A stretch of DNA of 22,970 bases from Opitutia bacterium UBA977 (GTDB taxonomy: Bacteria > Verrucomicrobiota > Verrucomicrobiia > Opitutales > Coraliomargaritaceae). The position numbers and the translations under genes were made by a program. Of this stretch, positions 7,639 through 16,033 are shown one piece after another. The DNA lies in assembly GCA_002292345.1 (NCBI GenBank), contig DBBT01000098.1, positions 1 to 22,970 of the forward strand, in the 5' to 3' direction. The notes beneath the pieces are model-generated. The model had not been told where the DNA came from. It made no database searches and worked only from the letters and a program-made list of their open reading frames with translations. Within the stretch, counting starts at the first letter, position 1; each line of letters starts with the position of its first letter.

Positions 7639-8772
7639 TTATTTAATGGCTGGCTTTTTTTTGGTCACGGCAGCTTCGTCCTTGTAGCTGAGGCGTTCGG
7701 TTTTACTTTCAATGGTAAAGGGTTGTCCGGTGATTTTCATGTCACCCACTTTGCTGGCATAGGCACGACGGACGAGGTTCATGCCGCCAATGCCTTGGTA
7801 GGCGTTGGCGAGTGCGGTGAGTGCTTCGCCTTCGGCCTTGGCCTTGACGAGTATACCCTGCGAGTTTTTGTCGCGCTGGTAGAATGTGGCATCGGCTCCG
7901 AGTTGGGTATCGATCACATAGGCTTCAGCATCGAGCACGTCGCGTTCGGCATTGGCAGTGGCTTCAACGATCAGTTTTTGCATCTCGCCGGAGTAGGTCG
8001 CTAGGAATACTTCCTTCTTCTTGGTGGCTTCGACGACGCGGAAGATTTGATTTTGGCGAGCGGCGTTGGCTTTGGATATTTGCTCTTCGACTTCTTGGTC
8101 GGCGAGCTTTTTAGCGCGTATGCGTTCTTCGTATTCTGGGTGAAAGCTAAATTTTTCTGCAATGACGCTAGACACTTCGATGCCGTAAGATTTGAGCAAT
8201 TTGTTGAGCTCTTCCATGGCCATTTGCGCCTTTTGATTTCGCACGCTGGCGTCGTAGAACTCTTCGGTGGTCATTTCACCAAAGACGGCGCGACAAACAG
8301 ACCGTGAATAATCGCGCACCCATTTGTATTTATAGGCATCACCGAGGCCGGAGGTGGTGACGGTTTCTTTAACCATGTCGCGGCGCAGTTGATAGTTGAT
8401 GGTGAGATCAAGGAACACGTCCGAACCGTCGACAGTTTTGATGCGCAGGTCGTCGCGGTTACTACGTTCGCCGCGATTTGGGTCGGCGACCATTTCCAGA
8501 CGCTGCACAGTCATATCAAGCAGGTGAAAAGAGTTGAGCAGGCCATTGTAAATATTGGTACCTGATTTGGCGATGACGGTGATGTCGCCTGTGACATTAT
8601 TAACCTTAATGCCAACTTCAGTGCCAGATACCCGCTGCACGCGAAAGTTAACCATTAGAAAAATGGTTAAAACAGCGATCGCAATGAGTAGCAGGGCGAG
8701 TGAGCCTTTGAAACCTTGCAGCCCTGGGAAGATTGGAGCTTGGCTACGTTGATTTGGGAAATTTACTGGCAT
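7639..8772 (-). CDS. SPFH/prohibitin-domain membrane protein (HflK-like), first of pair
   Basis: A 377-residue band 7 protein and the promoter-proximal member of the pair. A short proline-containing cytoplasmic segment (about 1-22) precedes a single span at about 24-44 ([20 protein letters not shown]). The SPFH domain follows ([32 protein letters not shown]), then a charged coiled coil (about 220-340) and a Lys-rich tail ending KKKPAIK. The SPFH regions of the two proteins share the layout and the phrase TEEFYD/TEQFYD, so they are paralogues from an old duplication. HflK is usually longer at the N-terminus with a Gly-rich stretch, which is missing here, so a generic prohibitin-like scaffold is as likely as true HflK. 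ATG at 8772; no Shine-Dalgarno. Confidence 0.85.
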   Translation of the reverse strand: MPVNFPNQRSQAPIFPGLQGFKGSLALLLIAIAVLTIFLMVNFRVQRVSGTEVGIKVNNVTGDITVIAKSGTNIYNGLLNSFHLLDMTVQRLEMVADPNRGERSNRDDLRIKTVDGSDVFLDLTINYQLRRDMVKETVTTSGLGDAYKYKWVRDYSRSVCRAVFGEMTTEEFYDASVRNQKAQMAMEELNKLLKSYGIEVSSVIAEKFSFHPEYEERIRAKKLADQEVEEQISKANAARQNQIFRVVEATKKKEVFLATYSGEMQKLIVEATANAERDVLDAEAYVIDTQLGADATFYQRDKNSQGILVKAKAEGEALTALANAYQGIGGMNLVRRAYASKVGDMKITGQPFTIESKTERLSYKDEAAVTKKKPAIK

Positions 8773-9099
8773 AATGTCTCTGGGTTAAGGAAGTGAGAAT
8801 GTGTGTGAATTCTTGTTAAGTTGTGGGATAGCTTATATCTCGAGAAGTGAACTGATGGCCGCTAATTTCGCGTTTCTTTTCGCTCAAAGAGGTAACTCAT
8901 CTGGTGTTTCTGGCCGCAAGCCACTGGGCGGAGCAGGACAGTTGCAAGAGAACAGGGGCGGAGAGGGATTTAAGCAAGCGATCTTCTTGTTTAGTGGCTA
9001 AAATAATCTGTTGGATTGATTGTTTTTGCCAAGACCTGAAGAGATCCCTAAAAAACAGCTGCTCTGCCAGCTTGTAATTAGGGATGTCTTTTCTGCCAG
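8773..9099. other. Intergenic region, SPFH pair / histidine kinase (327 bp)
   Basis: Lies upstream of the SPFH operon and downstream of the kinase gene, both on the minus strand. It should contain the SPFH promoter and the kinase terminator. The only clear structure is the nested inverted repeat at 9044-9085. A 66-codon plus-strand frame at 8801-9001 has no recognisable features and is not called. Confidence 0.4.
9044..9085. repeat. Nested inverted repeat after the histidine kinase gene
   Basis: Outer arms ATCCCTAA (9044-9051) and TTAGGGAT (9078-9085) enclose inner arms AGCTG (9057-9061) and CAGCT (9068-9072) with a 6-nt loop. It lies 15 bp beyond the stop of the minus-strand kinase, the place for a terminator. 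However, the minus strand lacks a strong T-run after the outer stem, so a structured 3' end or a protein site is also possible. Confidence 0.5.
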
Positions 9100-11436
9100 T
9101 TAGTTTTGATCGAGGTATGTGTTGAGCACTTTTTTAAAGTCGAGGGCTTCGTAGGGTTTACAAATATAATCGTCCATTCCCGAGCGATAACACTTTTCTT
9201 TGTCCTCGCTCGAGACGTTTGCAGTCAGTGCTATAATCGCAATTCTCTTCTTATGCGCACCTCGCGGAAGCAAGTCAGCTGCTTCGAGTTTTCGGATTTC
9301 GAGTGTTGCATCGAAGCCGTCCATTATCGGCATTCTGCAATCCATAAATATAATCGGATAGTATGTTTGCTTTGCTAGTTTGATTGCTTCCGTGCCGTCA
9401 TTTGCCAGAGTGACATCGTAGCCCATTTGCTCTAATATGGTGGAGCCTAGTATTTGATTTAGATCGTTATCATCGACCAATAGGATTTTCGCGAGTGGCT
9501 CATTACTTTGACTCGCGTCTATTGGCGTGACCTCTTGATTGGGAGTATTGATGACTTTCTTTGAGACACTAAAGGGAATCTCGACGGTCATCGTAGTGCC
9601 TTGACTTGCGGGACTCGTGGCACGGATCTTTCCATTCATTAGCCCAGTTAGTCTCTGGCAAATCGACAATCCGAGGCCCGAGCCACCATATCTTCGGGTA
9701 GTGGAAAGGTCTGCCTGAGTGAATTGTTTAAAAAGATTATCAACCTTGTCTGGAGCAATGCCGATTCCTGTATCGACGATGCTAATACGAGCAGTCCCAT
9801 TATTCTGATCTCCAAGCCATTCTAGGTGGGTTAAAACGCTACCTTTGTCGGTGAATTTCAGCCCATTATTTACTAAATTAATGATAATTTGTTTGAGGCG
9901 TGTCGGATCGCCTAAGACATATTCGGGGATGTCTCTGCCTATTTTTGCATCCACAATAATACTCTTCTCTGAGGCCTGAATGGAAAAGCTGCCAGTTACG
10001 TCTTCAATAATTTCCCGAAGCGAAAAAGGAATATTCTCGAGCTCCATCTTTCCGGCCTCGATTTTGGAAAAATCAAGAACATCGTCCATCAGGCTGAGCA
10101 ACCCGCCGCTAGAGGATTTTATATAGCTGGCCCAGAGGGCTTGTTCAGAAGTAAGTTTACTGGCGGATAGAAGTTGAGCAAATCCGATAACACTGTTCAT
10201 CGGGGTCCGGATCTCGTGGCTCATTATGGCTAGAAATTCGCTTTTGGCTTTATTCGCAGACTTAGCCTCTAATTCAGCTCGACCGGCTTCGTTTTCAGCC
10301 CTCTTTCTGACGTCAATTTCTGATTCTAAGAGTCGGTTGGTTGCTGTGAGTTCATCAGTTGTTACTTCGATTATTTTCTTACTTCTGACGAGTGATTCGT
10401 AATTCCAGGCAGCAAATGCCAGTAAGCATGTAAACAGAGCGCTCAGTACTCCAGCTCCGGTAGCAGTATAGAGAGTCCCCCCAGCGTATCTCGAGCCTCT
10501 TTGCCAAGTAGTGGTAAATGTTTGGCCACCGATATTTAAGGTCCTTACTTGGTCAAAATCGACTGGCGAATTAGCCTCTCGGTTGGTAATGTTTGAATAG
10601 ACCAAGGCGTCCGGACTGATTGAATCACTATCGTAGATCGAAAGGTTGATTTGCTCTGGGTTTTTATCTCCAAGTACACCGTCCACAAAGAGCTCAGTAA
10701 TAAAAGGCGCATATGCGAAGCCGAGAAAGGCCTGCTTCCTTTGCTCAGGGGTAGTGATGGGTTGTCCTGGTTTATAAGCGGGCACATACAACAGGAATCC
10801 AGGGCGTGCTTTACCGTCTTGAACGAGTATGATGCGACCAGTTATTTTGGGCTCGCCGCTGTCCCTCGCTAATAATGCAGCTTGTAGGCGATTCGTCTCA
10901 CTTGAAAGCTGTAATCCAAGAGCTGATAAGTTAATATCTAGTGGTTCAATGTGTGTGATGATCAGGTGTTTTAATGACGGGTCGATTTCTGCGGCGGCGA
11001 CATTTGGTACATTCACCACGGGGTGAGACTGCAGAGACTCACTTTCGATTTCTTGCTGAAATTGTTGGTGTTGCTCAATCGAAGCGAAAGGTAAGCAGAA
11101 GCCAATACCGTTGATTCCTGGATAAATTTGGCGGATTTTTAGAAAATCGACATAAGTGCGCCACTCTTCTCGGGTAACGCAATTTGAGCTCACATAGTAA
11201 CTGGCCGCTCCCCGAAGTAGGTCCACATAGCTGTTAAAGCGGCTGGAAATTGCAGATTCAGATTCAGTAACGAGTTCATTGAAATGAATCTCATCTAATT
11301 CGATGGCGTGATGGCGTATATAACTGTAAATCCATGCGCTCGTTGCCCATCCGATCATAAGAATGAGCCCAACAATTTTCAGCTGCTTAATTGGTAGGCG
11401 CCAGTGATGAGCGTATTGTGATTCTTTTTTGAGCAT
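9100..11436 (-). CDS. CHASE-domain hybrid sensor histidine kinase
   Basis: A membrane sensor kinase with a fused receiver, 778 residues from the ATG at 11436. TM1 lies at about 19-40. A periplasmic CHASE-type ligand-binding domain (about 46-270) includes REEWRTYVDFLKIRQIYPGINGIGF, and TM2 lies at about 320-346. A coiled linker (about 347-395) leads to HisKA with the phosphorylated H407 (MSHEIRTP). HATPase_c (about 510-615) has its N box (LVNNGLKF), G1 DTGIGI and G2 GGSGLGLS. A C-terminal receiver (about 650-775) has VDDND, the phospho-acceptor D699 (FMDCRMP) and K in CKPYE. All catalytic motifs are intact. A TTG at 11508 would add 24 AT-rich residues and is less likely. No response regulator or output gene is adjacent, so the signal passes to an unlinked partner, probably through a phosphotransfer protein. 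CHASE ligands are small molecules; which one is unknown. Confidence 0.92.
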   Translation of the reverse strand: MLKKESQYAHHWRLPIKQLKIVGLILMIGWATSAWIYSYIRHHAIELDEIHFNELVTESESAISSRFNSYVDLLRGAASYYVSSNCVTREEWRTYVDFLKIRQIYPGINGIGFCLPFASIEQHQQFQQEIESESLQSHPVVNVPNVAAAEIDPSLKHLIITHIEPLDINLSALGLQLSSETNRLQAALLARDSGEPKITGRIILVQDGKARPGFLLYVPAYKPGQPITTPEQRKQAFLGFAYAPFITELFVDGVLGDKNPEQINLSIYDSDSISPDALVYSNITNREANSPVDFDQVRTLNIGGQTFTTTWQRGSRYAGGTLYTATGAGVLSALFTCLLAFAAWNYESLVRSKKIIEVTTDELTATNRLLESEIDVRKRAENEAGRAELEAKSANKAKSEFLAIMSHEIRTPMNSVIGFAQLLSASKLTSEQALWASYIKSSSGGLLSLMDDVLDFSKIEAGKMELENIPFSLREIIEDVTGSFSIQASEKSIIVDAKIGRDIPEYVLGDPTRLKQIIINLVNNGLKFTDKGSVLTHLEWLGDQNNGTARISIVDTGIGIAPDKVDNLFKQFTQADLSTTRRYGGSGLGLSICQRLTGLMNGKIRATSPASQGTTMTVEIPFSVSKKVINTPNQEVTPIDASQSNEPLAKILLVDDNDLNQILGSTILEQMGYDVTLANDGTEAIKLAKQTYYPIIFMDCRMPIMDGFDATLEIRKLEAADLLPRGAHKKRIAIIALTANVSSEDKEKCYRSGMDDYICKPYEALDFKKVLNTYLDQN

Positions 11437-11742
11437 AGTCTTAGACGACGTATGGATAAATAATAAAAGAGATTTTTTTAATAATAAATATTCTGGTGAT
11501 GAAAACAAGATGAATTTCGATTTCGAGCAGGAGTTTCCGGTCAGTTCTGAATTAAAAAATGGTTGCCGTGCATCGATTCAAATCTAGTCCAGCATGGAAC
11601 TGTAATGTGCTAAGATGGTGGCATCATTCGGCAGAATCTGCGCATGCCCTAAAAATGAAAATTCAGGTCACTTGCGCCCGCCTGATAATTACTGGTTCAG
11701 TACGGACTCGACTCACGATTCATCATTGGGATACTTCGCTCG
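11437..11742. other. Divergent intergenic region, histidine kinase / queG (306 bp)
   Basis: Contains a very AT-rich block (about 11455-11500) upstream of the kinase, a plausible place for its promoter, but no hexamer pair I would defend. The 65-codon plus-strand frame at 11559-11756 overlaps the queG start and looks non-coding. No Shine-Dalgarno before queG. Confidence 0.35.
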
Positions 11743-12765
11743 GTGTTAGAAGATAATATTGTTATTAAAAAACGCATCAAAACAGCAGCGCATTCGCTGG
11801 GTTTTCATGCCTTCGGCGTTGCAAAGGTGCCGCTGGAACTGCGTGGGGACTATTACCGGAAGTGGATCGCTGCGGGCCAGCATGGGACAATGTCGTGGAT
11901 GGAGCGAAACAACGACCGCCGTCTGCACCCCGAGCAACTGCTACCTGAAGCGCGCAGTATTATAGTGCTCGGCATGAATTATTATCAGCCGGACCCAGTG
12001 CGCCCTTACCGTATCGCGAAATACGCGCTAGGTGACGACTATCATAACATGATGCTGCGCTACCTGAAGAAGCTGTGCCGCACGCTGCGCGATGATTTTG
12101 GTGGTGCGCAGCGTCCTTATGTCGACACCGGACCGCTATTGGAAAAGCCTATCGCCGCGGCCGCGGGCATTGGTTGGCAGGGCAAGAGTACAATTCTAGT
12201 CGAGCCTAAGCGTGGAACTTGGTCGTTTTTAGCAAATATAGTAACGACGCTCGACCTTCCTGCCGATGAGCCTGTCAAGGACCGCTGCGGTAGTTGTACG
12301 CGTTGCATTGATGTGTGTCCAACGGGGGCGATCACTGCTCCCTATCAACTCGATGCGACCAAGTGTATCTCGTATCTAACGATTGAGCATGATGGGCCCA
12401 TTCCACTACAGTATCGTACCGCGATCGGTGACCGACTCTATGGTTGTGACGAGTGTCTGGATGTGTGCCCTTGGAATAAATGGGCGACGCCGACCGTAGA
12501 AGCAAAATTTTCGCCCCGTGAATTGCCTCCGCTTCGAGAATTGCTGGCGTGGGATGAGGCGACATTCAGTGAACGCATGATTGGCTCGCCAATGCGGCGG
12601 CTTAAGCTACCCCGCTTTCGTCGTAATATTTGTGTGGTGCTCGGCAATGTCGGTATGGCTGTGGACTTGCCTGCGTTGCAGATTGTAGCATCTGGGAGCG
12701 ACGCGATGGTTGCCGAGCACGCACGTTGGGCGATTGCTCAAATTAATAAACGTCTGTCTGCTTGA
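11743..12765 (+). CDS. queG: Epoxyqueuosine reductase QueG
   Basis: Cytosolic cobalamin-dependent, iron-sulfur enzyme that converts epoxyqueuosine to queuosine at the tRNA wobble position, the last step of queuosine synthesis. It has 340 residues. The cobalamin-binding N-terminal domain includes YVDTGPLLEKPIAAAAGIGW, in which D128 matches the proposed catalytic acid and GWQGKS is family-typical. Two [4Fe-4S] clusters can be read: C182, C185 and C188 with C242, and C235, C238 and C208 with C192, in the usual ferredoxin swap (CGSCTRCIDVCP and CDECLDVCPWN). The C-terminus (about 285-340) has a short HEAT-like helical tail. The start is GTG at 11743; no ATG lies near the conserved N-terminus. Other queuosine genes are not in the window. 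The call is very secure. Confidence 0.96.
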   Translation: MLEDNIVIKKRIKTAAHSLGFHAFGVAKVPLELRGDYYRKWIAAGQHGTMSWMERNNDRRLHPEQLLPEARSIIVLGMNYYQPDPVRPYRIAKYALGDDYHNMMLRYLKKLCRTLRDDFGGAQRPYVDTGPLLEKPIAAAAGIGWQGKSTILVEPKRGTWSFLANIVTTLDLPADEPVKDRCGSCTRCIDVCPTGAITAPYQLDATKCISYLTIEHDGPIPLQYRTAIGDRLYGCDECLDVCPWNKWATPTVEAKFSPRELPPLRELLAWDEATFSERMIGSPMRRLKLPRFRRNICVVLGNVGMAVDLPALQIVASGSDAMVAEHARWAIAQINKRLSA

Positions 12766-12908
12766 ATAAAATAGTCGTTTTTTTTACTGACTTATCTTGG
12801 TAGGTATTTGCATTTCAGCGGAGCGTAGCGCTTGTCACATATAACGATAAAATACAGGCACTCGCTCTATTTCTACATTTAAACCGATCAATTAACCTAA
12901 CACATATT

Positions 12909-13730
12909 ATGGAAGAACAATCAGTCGCAGGCTCAATTATGGATAGCATCGCGAATTTTGGACTTAAAGTCGTGGCCGCAATTATTATATTAATCGTGGG
13001 ACTATGGTTTGCGAAAAAAGTGAAAGCACTGTTCGCCACTGCTTTGATTAAAAAGGAAGTGGATGCGACGCTGATCGGGTTTTTTTCCAGTATGCTTTAC
13101 GGAGCGATTGTGGTATTTGTTGCCATCGCCGCGATAGGTAAGCTTGGTGTTGAGACGACTTCATTTGCTGCGGTAGTGGCAGCGGCGGGCTTGGCGATCG
13201 GCCTCGCGCTGCAAGGTTCGCTTTCGAACTTCGCTGCTGGAGTATTACTGATTCTGTTTAAGCCTTTTAAGACCGGCAATGCCATCAAGGCTGGTGGCGA
13301 GATGGGTGTTGTTGTGGAAGTGGGACTATTGACGACTGAATTGAAAACTCCGGATAATATTAAAATTATCATGCCGAACTCAGCGGTGATGAGCGGTTCG
13401 ATTACTAACTTTTCCGCACACCCGACTCGTCGCATCGATATGATGGTAGGTGTCGGATATGGGGATGACCTAAATAAGGTGAAGCAACTGATGCTTGACC
13501 TGCTCGAGGCTGACGAACGTGTGCTAAAAGATCCGGTTCCGCAGATTGAGGTCTCAAATTTAGGTGATAGCAGTGTCGATTTTGTTGTGCGTCCTTGGGT
13601 AAACGCTGCTGATTATTGGGGTGTAAAGTTTGATTTTACAAAGGCAGTTAAAGAGAAATTTGATGCCGAAGGTATCAGTATTCCATATCCACAACAGCAA
13701 GTTCATATGTTGCAGGCGGATCCATCGTAA
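12909..13730 (+). CDS. mscS: Small-conductance mechanosensitive channel MscS
   Basis: An inner-membrane channel that opens under membrane tension to release solutes during hypo-osmotic shock; works as a heptamer. It has 273 residues, close to E. coli MscS (286). TM1 is at about 17-38, TM2 at about 58-80, and the pore helix TM3 at about 85-120 has the family's Gly/Ala packing motif AAAGLAIGLALQGSLSNFAA followed by LILFKPFKTG. The beta domain carries IIMPNSAVMSGSITNFS, and the C-terminal vestibule ends in DAEGISIPYPQQ. No extra N-terminal spans, so it is the simple MscS type rather than MscK or YbdG. ATG at 12909 without Shine-Dalgarno, after a 143-bp gap from queG, so it probably has its own promoter. 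A strong terminator follows. Confidence 0.96.
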   Translation: MEEQSVAGSIMDSIANFGLKVVAAIIILIVGLWFAKKVKALFATALIKKEVDATLIGFFSSMLYGAIVVFVAIAAIGKLGVETTSFAAVVAAAGLAIGLALQGSLSNFAAGVLLILFKPFKTGNAIKAGGEMGVVVEVGLLTTELKTPDNIKIIMPNSAVMSGSITNFSAHPTRRIDMMVGVGYGDDLNKVKQLMLDLLEADERVLKDPVPQIEVSNLGDSSVDFVVRPWVNAADYWGVKFDFTKAVKEKFDAEGISIPYPQQQVHMLQADPS

Positions 13731-13750
13731 ACGGTCTAGTTCGCATTTTC

Positions 13751-13783
13751 AAAAAACCGCCGAAGCGATTCGGCGGTTTTTTT
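13751..13783 (+). terminator. Strong intrinsic terminator after mscS
   Basis: A perfect 14-bp inverted repeat (13751-13764 and 13769-13782; GC core CCGCCGAA/TTCGGCGG) with loop GCGA is followed by seven T residues (13777-13783). It is symmetric in A/T flanks, so it could work on both strands. It ends the mscS transcript 20 bp past the stop. Confidence 0.93.
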
Positions 13784-13921
13784 ATGGCTATTCATCCTTG
13801 AAGAAAGGAACAGGAGTATGCCCGATTTTTTTCATATTGAGCCTCTACATAATATATAAGTGAGTTCGAGTCGTTGCGGCTTAGGGTTGCAGATTCTTGT
13901 CAGACACTTACTAATCGTAGA

Positions 13922-14437
13922 ATGAAGAAGTTCGAAGATTTTAGGAGATCGCGCGAGAAGATGGATCCAAGTACTCGGAAACTGTCCGAGCAGCAGTGGA
14001 AGCAAGCTTATACGGCCTATTGCAACGCGCGTGAGAACTCGCGGGGTGGGCGCACCTCGGCTGCGAAGGACGGTTCGCCGCGGAGGCGCAATTCGAATCA
14101 TTCCAGTGTCGCGGGTATGCATGGGCCCTCAACACTGTCTGCTTCTGGCGCATTGAAGGCACACATTCGTGCCGAATCGGCCTATGCGGATCTTCGCTTG
14201 ATTGTGAACTTACTTTCTTGGGTGATTTTAGCCGCCATTATCATTATTACTATTTTACAGGGTATGTTGTTGCAATTGCCGGGGGCGACCAGCCTAGCGT
14301 TACTTTCTGGCGCTATCAAAGCGTTGGGAGTGGTGGTGCTTCGTTTGGTCGTGCATGTCATTATTGATATTCCAGATGTGGCGTTGTATCGCGCCAGCGC
14401 AGCGCAGCGGTCTGCCTTAGCTGCTGCTAAAGATTAA
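13922..14437 (+). CDS. Unknown small membrane protein
   Basis: Not recognised. From the ATG at 13922 it has 171 residues. Residues about 1-75 are charged and hydrophilic, with SEQQWKQAYTAYCNAREN and a basic Arg/Ser/Gly stretch (KDGSPRRRNSNHSS) that looks disordered. After an amphipathic segment (about 85-105), two hydrophobic stretches (about 108-130 and 135-160) should cross the inner membrane as a hairpin, so the tail and the N-terminus would both be cytoplasmic. A TTG at 13874 gives a longer frame but adds no plausible sequence. The stop is 8 bp before the start of the exported nuclease-like gene, which suggests translation from one mRNA. It could anchor or assist that protein; there is no direct evidence. 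Low similarity expected outside close relatives. Confidence 0.7.
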   Translation: MKKFEDFRRSREKMDPSTRKLSEQQWKQAYTAYCNARENSRGGRTSAAKDGSPRRRNSNHSSVAGMHGPSTLSASGALKAHIRAESAYADLRLIVNLLSWVILAAIIIITILQGMLLQLPGATSLALLSGAIKALGVVVLRLVVHVIIDIPDVALYRASAAQRSALAAAKD

Positions 14438-14445
14438 ACATCGGT

Positions 14446-15957
14446 ATGCATCAGGTTACTGTCTACCCGCGGATTTTTCTGAGTTTTATTCTGTGTGTTG
14501 CTAGTGCTTGTTTGGCCGCTGAGCGCGAATTTACTGTGTTGGCCTACAACGTCGAGAACCTGTTCGATCTCGACGGGATTGCGATTTATAAGGACTACAT
14601 TCAAGACGAGCCAGATGATCAGTTTACTTATGGGCGACTCAAGTTATTAACGAAACTGCAGAATATTGCAGCCGTATTAAAAACCTTTAACACCGGGCTT
14701 GGTCCCGAGCTGATCTTATTTCAAGAGCTCGAAGCGGACTTCACTCCGCAGAGCTCGGTCGAGAATTTGGCGACCTTTCTCGACCAACACAGTGCGATCA
14801 GTGTTGCGCAAATGCTAACAACTGATTGGCGCTCGGGATATGCCGGGTTACCTGCGCAAGCGTGGCTACTGAAGGCCTTGAGTGACGCTGGTTTGATCGG
14901 CTATTCGGTGGCCGTTGCCCCTTCGAAGGGATCAGATGCTGGCATCGCACATACGAATGCGGTATTTTCCCGTTTCCCAATTAAAGAGGTGCAGAGCCAT
15001 GAGTTGCTGCAGGCGCGCGATATTTTGGAGGTGACGCTGAATGTCGCCGCGCACCCGCTGACGGTTTACGTTAACCATTGGAAGTCTGGAGCGTCGAACC
15101 CGTCTCGCGAACCGATCCGCGTGCAGAACGCCAAGGTGTTGCGGGCTATAATTGATGCGCGACTCGCGGCCGACCCGATGGCTGACATTATTATTGGCGG
15201 TGATTTGAACTCGCACTACAATCATTCGATCCTCTATCCAGAAGTGGAGACTGGGATCAACGATGTACTCGGGTCGCAAGGCAATGAGTTGACGATTCGT
15301 GAGCCTAGCGGCGCCGATCTCTATAACCTCTGGTTTGAGTTGCCGCCAAAACAGCGCTATTCCGAGGTGTGGCGTGGTCGACGCGGCTCACTGATGCATT
15401 TACTGATCACTTGCGGCCTTTATGATCATTCGGGTGTTAGCTATGTGGATGGTAGTTTTACGCCTGTTATTCTACCTGGGTTAAATGCCGATCTTTTGGG
15501 TCGGCCGTTGCGATGGACCTTTGCTGGCGAGACTGGAGGTGGGGCGACGGACCATTTTCCGGTCGCTGCACGGTTTACAGTCGGATCGGGCCGTGCTGGC
15601 GATTTTTTTGATTTAGAAAACCCGAGTGTGGGCGATGATGCTTTGGATTTTGAGCTGCCACTTGTTTATCAAACAGGCATGCAGTTGCCGCTGCGGGACG
15701 CCGTTGATCTAGCGCTACTGTCTGACGCTGCGCTGGGTCCATTCGTCGGACGTTTGTATCGCGTCGAAGCACGTGTACTTAAAATGCGGCCGATGACACT
15801 TGAAGTCGCAGGGGAGCAGTGGCCCGCCTATGCACCGGATAAATCTGTATATGCACAGTTGCAGCAAATAAAGGGCGCCAAATCGCCCACCGCGATGGTG
15901 GTGACTCTGGGGATATGGAAGGGTAAACGACAATTCGTGGTCGAGGGCCTCGAATAG
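14446..15957 (+). CDS. Exported endonuclease/exonuclease/phosphatase-family protein
   Basis: A metal-dependent phosphodiesterase fold (DNase I-like) carrying an export signal. It has 503 residues. The signal peptide (about 1-25) ends CVASACLAAERE; cleavage after A25 is likely, although C22 gives a weak lipobox. The EEP domain (about 28-380) shows its motifs in order: N35 (AYNVENLF), E94 (FQELEAD), H211 (NHWKSG), D253 and N255 (GGDLNSH), and D369-H370 (TDHFP), so the metal and catalytic residues are present. Beyond it, about 120 residues include VGRLYRVEARVLKMRPMTLEV and end KGKRQFVVEGLE, which may be a small beta/OB-like domain. Substrate unknown: extracellular DNA, phospholipid or another phosphoester are all possible. 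Next to the unknown membrane protein (8-bp gap); metG follows after 76 bp. Confidence 0.85.
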   Translation: MHQVTVYPRIFLSFILCVASACLAAEREFTVLAYNVENLFDLDGIAIYKDYIQDEPDDQFTYGRLKLLTKLQNIAAVLKTFNTGLGPELILFQELEADFTPQSSVENLATFLDQHSAISVAQMLTTDWRSGYAGLPAQAWLLKALSDAGLIGYSVAVAPSKGSDAGIAHTNAVFSRFPIKEVQSHELLQARDILEVTLNVAAHPLTVYVNHWKSGASNPSREPIRVQNAKVLRAIIDARLAADPMADIIIGGDLNSHYNHSILYPEVETGINDVLGSQGNELTIREPSGADLYNLWFELPPKQRYSEVWRGRRGSLMHLLITCGLYDHSGVSYVDGSFTPVILPGLNADLLGRPLRWTFAGETGGGATDHFPVAARFTVGSGRAGDFFDLENPSVGDDALDFELPLVYQTGMQLPLRDAVDLALLSDAALGPFVGRLYRVEARVLKMRPMTLEVAGEQWPAYAPDKSVYAQLQQIKGAKSPTAMVVTLGIWKGKRQFVVEGLE

Positions 15958-16033
15958 TTGGTTGAGCGATAGCCAAGTCGTTGTGCTACGGACTTGCGCC
16001 CCTGCTCGAATTCGCCCACCTTGCTCGGTTTCC

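Noticed and set aside
11559..11756. 65-codon plus-strand frame before queG
   Set aside because: No recognisable features, overlaps the queG start, and its composition looks non-coding.
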